This document shows, piece by piece, positions 58,431 to 64,000 of a stretch of 64,000 nucleotides of DNA. The notes beneath the pieces were generated by a model, which was given only the letters and a program-made list of their open reading frames with translations, made no database searches and had not been told where the DNA came from. Position 1 is the stretch's first letter; each line of letters begins with the position of its first letter. The stretch spans positions 9,343,470-9,407,469 of the forward strand of contig NC_049983.1 in NCBI RefSeq assembly GCF_000003815.2, in the 5' to 3' direction. This DNA is from Branchiostoma floridae (lineage: Eukaryota; Chordata; Leptocardii; Amphioxiformes; Branchiostomatidae). Position numbers and translations under genes: made by a program.

Positions 58431-61400
58431 TGTTCAATGAAAACATGTACAAAATGTATGATGTAGGCCTGAGAAAGTTGAAACTTGTCAAAAACATCAG
58501 ATATTTTTATTGTAGTGAAATGACAATTAAAAAAAAGATAATTATCTAGATATGATAATTGACAACGTTGTGCTTTGAAGATTGTGCAGCAGGTGCATGC
58601 ACTGCCATTATTCCATTGCTAATGGAGAACTTCTGAGTTGACTATATCCCAACTTTTATCAGTGCTGTCATTACCCACACTATTGAATCTCGGCAGGTGT
58701 CAAATTTGAATCTTGGTTAATGGTACTTACTTAACAGCTTAGAGACATTCAGTAACTGTAAGTAGTTACTTGTAATTAACTAAGTGTCATTGCCATTTCT
58801 TTGAATGTTCTTGTATACTCAAAGTTGATTTTGCTCTATGATAGAGAACTGACAAGAAAATATGGCAGCGGCAGCTGTTTTCCCAGACATGGAACATTGG
58901 GCCTGCCTTGTCCCTCCATCGGTCAACCAAAATGGGTAATAAAAATTCACGCACGAAGGATGATCCGAGGTGTCATAGACGACTCCGTTTCACTTTTGGG
59001 ACGGCGTCGGGGGATGGGGAGGCTCGGTAATGTCCGTTTGATGCAGCTCGGTGTCATTTTATGGCAGTCACAAATCACGAGTAATGGCCACTCTGTGGCC
59101 GTGCCACTGATCGCCGCCACTCTCTTCTCATTTGGGACAAACGGGATGAGATGGGCCCCGCAAATGTTCCATTTGATGTAACGTTACCTTGTGTCATTTA
59201 ACTTCCCGTCACAAATCACTGGACACTTTAAACCTGAAGCCATGCATGGAGCTGGCCCGTATTGTACCTGCCTTAGATGGTGCATGCTAATGTACTGTGA
59301 AGAATTTTATTTTCTGTTTGTGTTTCACCCTGGGATAGATTAGAATTTGTCATGCCTGGACATTGACTCTCTGCCACGCCATTTCACCTGTCACCGTTGC
59401 TCTGTAAGTTTTAATTGATGGCACAGCGAGTGGTAACATTTCTCTGTCGTTCGTACGCAAACTTTGATAGCAACCTACAGCGACAGACCTGTACCGTAGT
59501 ACATTACCCTAGATAGCCTAAGAGTTTGCCGTTATGGCAGTTAACTTGTTGTACAAGATCCGACACGACACAAGCGATTTCCATCCACTTCCCTTTACAA
59601 TGCTGACCTGGACTTCGCGCGCCCGACTGTCTCCCCGAGATAGGCGGGATATGAACCCGGGCCTCGTTGTGTCAGGGGTCGCCAAAGTCAATTTACTGTG
59701 TGTCACAGCGCGTTCATCATGAATCAGGCCGCCCCGCCAATCTCTGCCTCCCGACAAAGTAATGTTCTCATTCCTGTGTGATGGGCTCATCAGGAACCCC
59801 ATTAATGTGAGTTTGGTCGTCCTGGGTTCCGTGACATCGGACCCAGAGATCAGGTCCCGAAGGTCTTCAAAGTCAAGTCAATTACCGTCCGCTGTATATG
59901 TCACAAGGAATCTTCCATCAGTGTCTAATCTTCTGGTCACATTGTGGTTTTGCCAAGTCGTTTTATCCCCCAGTGACACTGCGATATGAAATTCCACTAA
60001 AGCCCCCCGCATCTCTCTATGTGTGACTGCACAAAAATGGTAAATTAGTGAGAGCGCTATCGTTTGAAAAAATCAAGTACGCAAGGTTCTTTTCTCCCTA
60101 TCAAATGGGCATTCAGTGTGAATAATCTTCTAATTTCAAAAAGTCGCCAGCGTTGCATCGACTGACCATTATCCCTCTGTATAGGGGAAATGTTTCCTTC
60201 TTATAGAATGCAGCAAAGATATCGCGATTTCCTTTGGTCACACCAACTTCTGTATGGTGGCCATCAGGGATTACTCTCTAGATCTCCCCTCTGCTGTGAC
60301 TCCGACAAGATTGGGGCCTTCAATGTCTGTGGCCGAAGTGATAAGCCCATTTTTCTGATACCAGTCATTCACTTTTATATCCCCTCCCCTAACTTCTAGA
60401 TCTTGGAGCTTAATTCCTTTCTGTACTCCCAGACTATCTCATCACACATTTCCATTTGGCTGGAAAGTCTCTGTCGCAGTTAAGGGCTCTTTTCCCCATC
60501 GCGATTTGGAAGGCTTGACTCCCATCTGGGTGACTTTCTACGGGTTTGTGTATACTCGTGCAAGATCTATAGCGACCATTTTGGCCATTGTAGTTACAGA
60601 TGTATAGAATCGCGGAAGCGCCGCGCGGATTAGGTAATATATATCTTCATTTTCCACAGGCCGCACGGCCATGGATAATGGTGTCATTCATGCTTTGATC
60701 TCGCTCTTTCCTTTGGTGTGTCAGCCCTGTCGGATAAGGCTTTGGCGCCGAGGATAGAGGATATGGCTCTCCCCCTGCTATGTCAAGCCTTGATGGTCGT
60801 TCTGTATTGAGGGGAGACTTGTGTATAGCAAGCTCCTTCTATGTGCATCCTGGTGTACAGTACAAGAGATATACATCATTTTTTAAAGGAAAGCCAAGAT
60901 AGATCAGGGCTATATAAGGGAAGGGGGTAATTTTCTACGAACTTCTGAATGCAGAATGTTGAAGAGGTTAGACTGTGATGTTCAGAAGCATTTGCCTTTA
61001 TCAGACTGAGGATTTGTCAAAGTCATGCCCAGCCTATCCTACTGCCATTGATTGTGAGTTATGTATCAGGATCATTTCTTAAGGCCCATTCACACTTGCG
61101 CACTTATTCAAGTCCGTATGACTTTTTCTTTGCCTCTTTGTGACCGAAAAAGTCATTTTTTTGGTTCAGTGACCTGGTGCTACACAACAGTGAGTCAAAC
61201 AAAAAGCAACTTCTTCCCCAAAACTATAACGCTAGTTCACCTTCATCCGTTGGGTAACCTATATCCGTTGCTTTTAGATACAGGATATTTTGGGACATCA
61301 CATTGATGTTCAACTCATAAGGACTGTGTAAACTTAGTTCTTAGTCCAAGAGAAGAATGAAACATTAAAGATTGCTTTAAGAAAAAGGAAAAGTTGGCTC

Positions 61401-61698
61401 TACTTTTACCTAAAGGAACTGTGTTTTAACTTCTTGTTCTCTGATTTCTTATAAATTTGTACAGCTAATATATCAAATGTAGCTATCTTTTCTAGTGGAA
61501 TTGAGAGGCCTAGGGCTGTCTGCACTTTACATGTTGTAGATATTAAAATTTGTTATTGTTTTTGTTGATAATGTGAAAACAAATACTATTACAATATCTC
61601 ATTCCACATATATTAAGGAAATATTTCATTATAGCCATAATACTTGATAGAATAGTTCATATAATTTCCGTCAGCTCTTTTGGCAAGGATGTTCAATC
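58431..61698. other. Long non-coding region with complex GC-balanced blocks
   Basis: No exon could be supported. The blocks 58850-59180, 59550-59900 and 60180-60800 have balanced composition, few homopolymers and scattered stops in all frames, unlike the AT-rich DNA around them. The stretch 61224-61305 is a dispersed repeat shared with 10862-10950. Confidence 0.35.
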
Positions 61699-61740
61699 AA
61701 ATCATCATCATCATCATATGCGTCATCATCATCATCATTA
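61699..61740. repeat. ATC trinucleotide microsatellite
   Basis: ATCATCATCATCATCAT, then TGCGTC, then ATCATCATCATCATCATT. Confidence 0.9.
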
Positions 61741-62004
61741 ACAGAAGTGCTTAAACAATCAGAAATTCTGACACTGTTGTTACATGTGTACTATTGTACA
61801 CCCCTATCTCGTAACTCAAGTATGCTCATTTGTACAATTAGTCAAATTATATCTTACAACAACATCAGAATTCTTTGATGAAAAATTACACCAGAGTGAC
61901 TCACGTCTCTCCAACAATTATCAGACTGAGGGTAATTACCTTATCATAGTGGCAAAGAATTTTCCTCCCTTCTTTTTCTTAATCTGGGATTACAACTTCC
62001 CCTA

Positions 62005-62799
62005 GGCCTAGGAAAAAGATGTTGTGTTTCCTGTTGTGTCCTGAAAAAAATTTGTGTTCACTTGGTAGGTAGGGATTATCTTTTTATTGTCTTGTAATTT
62101 TTTTAGGCTGGCCAAAACTCTAGTGAGACATATTACAATACAGTTGAACAGAGTCAACTGAAATGCATGAGGATACTTGTCTGTCAATGTCAAACTTTAA
62201 TTTTGTGCATTAATACATATATCCTTTAGTAGATAGGACAAGCATTGTTTTTACTTCAATAGGAAGCAGGCTGAATAAAAATTCTAACTGGAAGTTATGT
62301 GACTCTACTACCCACCCAAAAGAAAGTATAGGGTCAGGAGGTTTTTCTAAGGTAGCCTGGTACAATCAAGAAAGTAGTTCCCTCCGGCGTTTTTATACAC
62401 TATACAGTTGCTTCACACTCTGACATTTATCAACACTATACACAGTCTCTTCTCTGCTGTTCCGTCTGGGATCCTTGACCACGTCAACGTCTGGAATCTT
62501 CCAAATTTTGGACGGAGCGCTTATTGGCCCTACATATAAGCGAAGTAAGGAATGGGTTCAAGTGCTCGTTCAAACAGGCGTTCCAACACTTGAAAAGCCC
62601 CACGTCTGCAGGGCTTGTCATCGGACGAGCACTCTAGAACCCATTCCTTAATTCACTCATTAACTGAGTCATAACCACCAAAAGGTTTGAACGCACAGGT
62701 ATCCAGACTGGTAGCAGAAGCGAACATAGGAGCGAACGACTACCCGGATGGTACCCAGGCTATAGGGAAACAGGAAACACAACATTTTTTCCTAGGCCC
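62005..62799. mobile_element. GGCCCTAGGAAAAATG-type element, copy 2 (reverse), interrupted by a MITE
   Basis: The reverse complement matches 16721-17113 almost end to end (shared words GAGACATATTACAATACAGT, TTTGTGCATTAATA-like and ACTTCAATAGGAAG). It is split near its right end by the TAGCCTGG-type MITE at 62353-62762. Confidence 0.75.
62353..62762. mobile_element. TAGCCTGG-type MITE, copy 3, itself carrying a foldback insertion
   Basis: Ends TAGCCTGGTAC and GATGGTACCCAGGCTA with inner GTAGTTCCCTCC/GGAGCGAACGAC. The interior CTTCTCTGCTGTTCCGTC and GGATCCTTGACCACGT match the copy at 40725 in reverse. Inside it, 62547-62649 is a second inverted repeat, AAGGAATGGGTTC to GAACCCATTCCTT. Confidence 0.75.
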
Positions 62800-64000
62800 T
62801 AGCACCTGCGTTCTGATCCAAGCATACCGACGTGCACCAAGCTGGGTCGGATCTCTAATCTAATGACAGCACTTGATGACAATCTGCTCCATCTGCCTAA
62901 GTAATTTGAGGCAATCAACAATCACGACGTGTATTAATTACCCCGAGTACAGACTGGTAATAAATCCATACGTGTGACAAGCCAGAGAGCTGCAGACAAT
63001 CAGTCATTTGCATAATATGGTGACTGGCACCCCATGGATGTGAATACTACATAATATTCAGGATATTTGTTTTAATCTTAATCATATATATATACAGTAA
63101 CTATATACTCTTTGCTTCCATACTGATGTTAGTTCCAACTCTTGATGAATTATTTAGATTATTTGCTCACGTAAAAAAATTTAATTGGTTGGTTCTGCTA
63201 TTGTTTTAAAAGAACAAATAAATTTAACAAATGATGCATTTTGTCCTATTAAAAGGCTTGTTTTTTTTCAAACTGTAATATTTTAATAACTTTGACTTTT
63301 CATGAGACAATGAATGTTAATACAAAAATTGAAGTATAAAGCCATATGTTTACAGTGATCATTAAAAAACTAACATATACCTGTGTGCTTTATCTGAAAT
63401 ATGTGCTTATGTTACGAGTAATTAAAGCACTACTCAGCAAGAAAAGGGTTAAGATAAGACTTAAACCTTTCTATTTTACCTTTTGTTTTAACCTTTAGTT
63501 CCCTAAGTTCCCAGGTAACTGATGAATCTTGTTCCATACTTCCTGGTGAGGGTCTGCATGGGGGTCCCGAAAATGCCTTATGCTGAATTCAGAACACCCC
63601 ACAAATTACACTAAAATGAATGGAAAGCAATATGCCAAATTTGGTTGCCTTTCTATGAATTCCATAAATAGGATGGCTTTTCCTATGAATCACGGGAAAT
63701 CAAAATAGGCTTCATACACCTTACAGAAAAGGGCATGCAGACCCTCGAAGGTCAAGAGCGTTGTGATAGCATATGTATAGTTTTTGACAGAATGCCTTTT
63801 CCAGCATCACCCTTTGGGACTATCAGTGATACAATGTAGCTCATGAATTATTGTTTGCTGCCTACATGTATGTCATTATCTGTGTACCCCTGGGGCCTGT
63901 GCCATCGAGACAAAGTCGACTTAATACCACGTCATGTGGCGAATACAACTGTTCTCTCACATCCAGGTGCATGAAAAGGTTACAAATTTATTTAACTCCT
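62800..64000. other. Non-coding AT-rich end of window
   Basis: I see no exon, RNA gene or element with clear ends. Confidence 0.35.

Noticed and set aside
58801-59181. 126-codon open frame
   Set aside because: No motif and no paired splice sites; treated as part of a GC-balanced non-coding block.
61699-61740. CRISPR-like repeat
   Set aside because: It is a simple ATC microsatellite in eukaryotic DNA without spacers.

Overview
This is intron-rich eukaryotic DNA. Exons are short and bounded by GT/AG with consistent phases, introns are AT-rich, and short inverted-repeat transposons, tandem satellites and a non-LTR retrotransposon are present. The gene set (a vitellogenin-type lipid transfer protein ending in a von Willebrand D domain, a galactose-3-O-sulfotransferase-like enzyme, a DUF229 membrane protein, an animal-type polyketide synthase and a C2-domain protein) points to an invertebrate deuterostome. 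A cephalochordate (amphioxus, Branchiostoma) is my best guess. That name is inference from gene content and repeat style, not proof.

Layout: (1) 1-9784, + strand, is the 3' part of a vitellogenin-like gene, with fifteen exons in phase, a stop at 9782-9784 and a poly(A) signal at 10011. (2) 11519-about 15750, + strand, is a Gal3ST-family sulfotransferase whose last exon carries a 7-bp tandem duplication that shifts the frame. Its introns and 3' flank hold several nested MITEs. (3) 17298-19847, + strand, is an 849-residue type II membrane protein of the DUF229 family (alkaline phosphatase/sulfatase-like fold), coded in one exon. (4) 21374-34601, - strand, is a complete type I polyketide synthase gene of eight exons coding about 2766 residues. 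Domain order: KS-AT-DH-pseudoKR-degenerate ER-KR-ACP, then a degenerate NRPS-type adenylation-like domain and a C-terminal PH-like domain formed by two small exons. (5) 34680-42700 is mainly mobile DNA: a 5'-truncated RT gene, the 3' end of a second retroelement, MITEs and a TIR element. (6) 41947-47235, + strand, holds the first exons of a C2-domain protein with two possible N-termini, one beginning with an N-myristoylation-type MGNGAS. The gene ends here in an open splice donor, so it should continue. Its introns carry a triplicated splice-acceptor block, a duplicated exon start and a hAT-like element. (7) 47236-64000 has no exon I can support. It holds MITEs, a SINE-like element, four tandem repeat arrays and several GC-balanced blocks that may be regulatory.

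How the genes relate: the sulfotransferase and the DUF229 protein are both predicted Golgi/secretory type II proteins lying side by side, and the PKS lies tail-to-tail with DUF229. I see no evidence that they form one pathway. The most novel item is the PKS, because of its predicted tail: a probably inactive adenylation-like domain and a PH-like module after the carrier protein.
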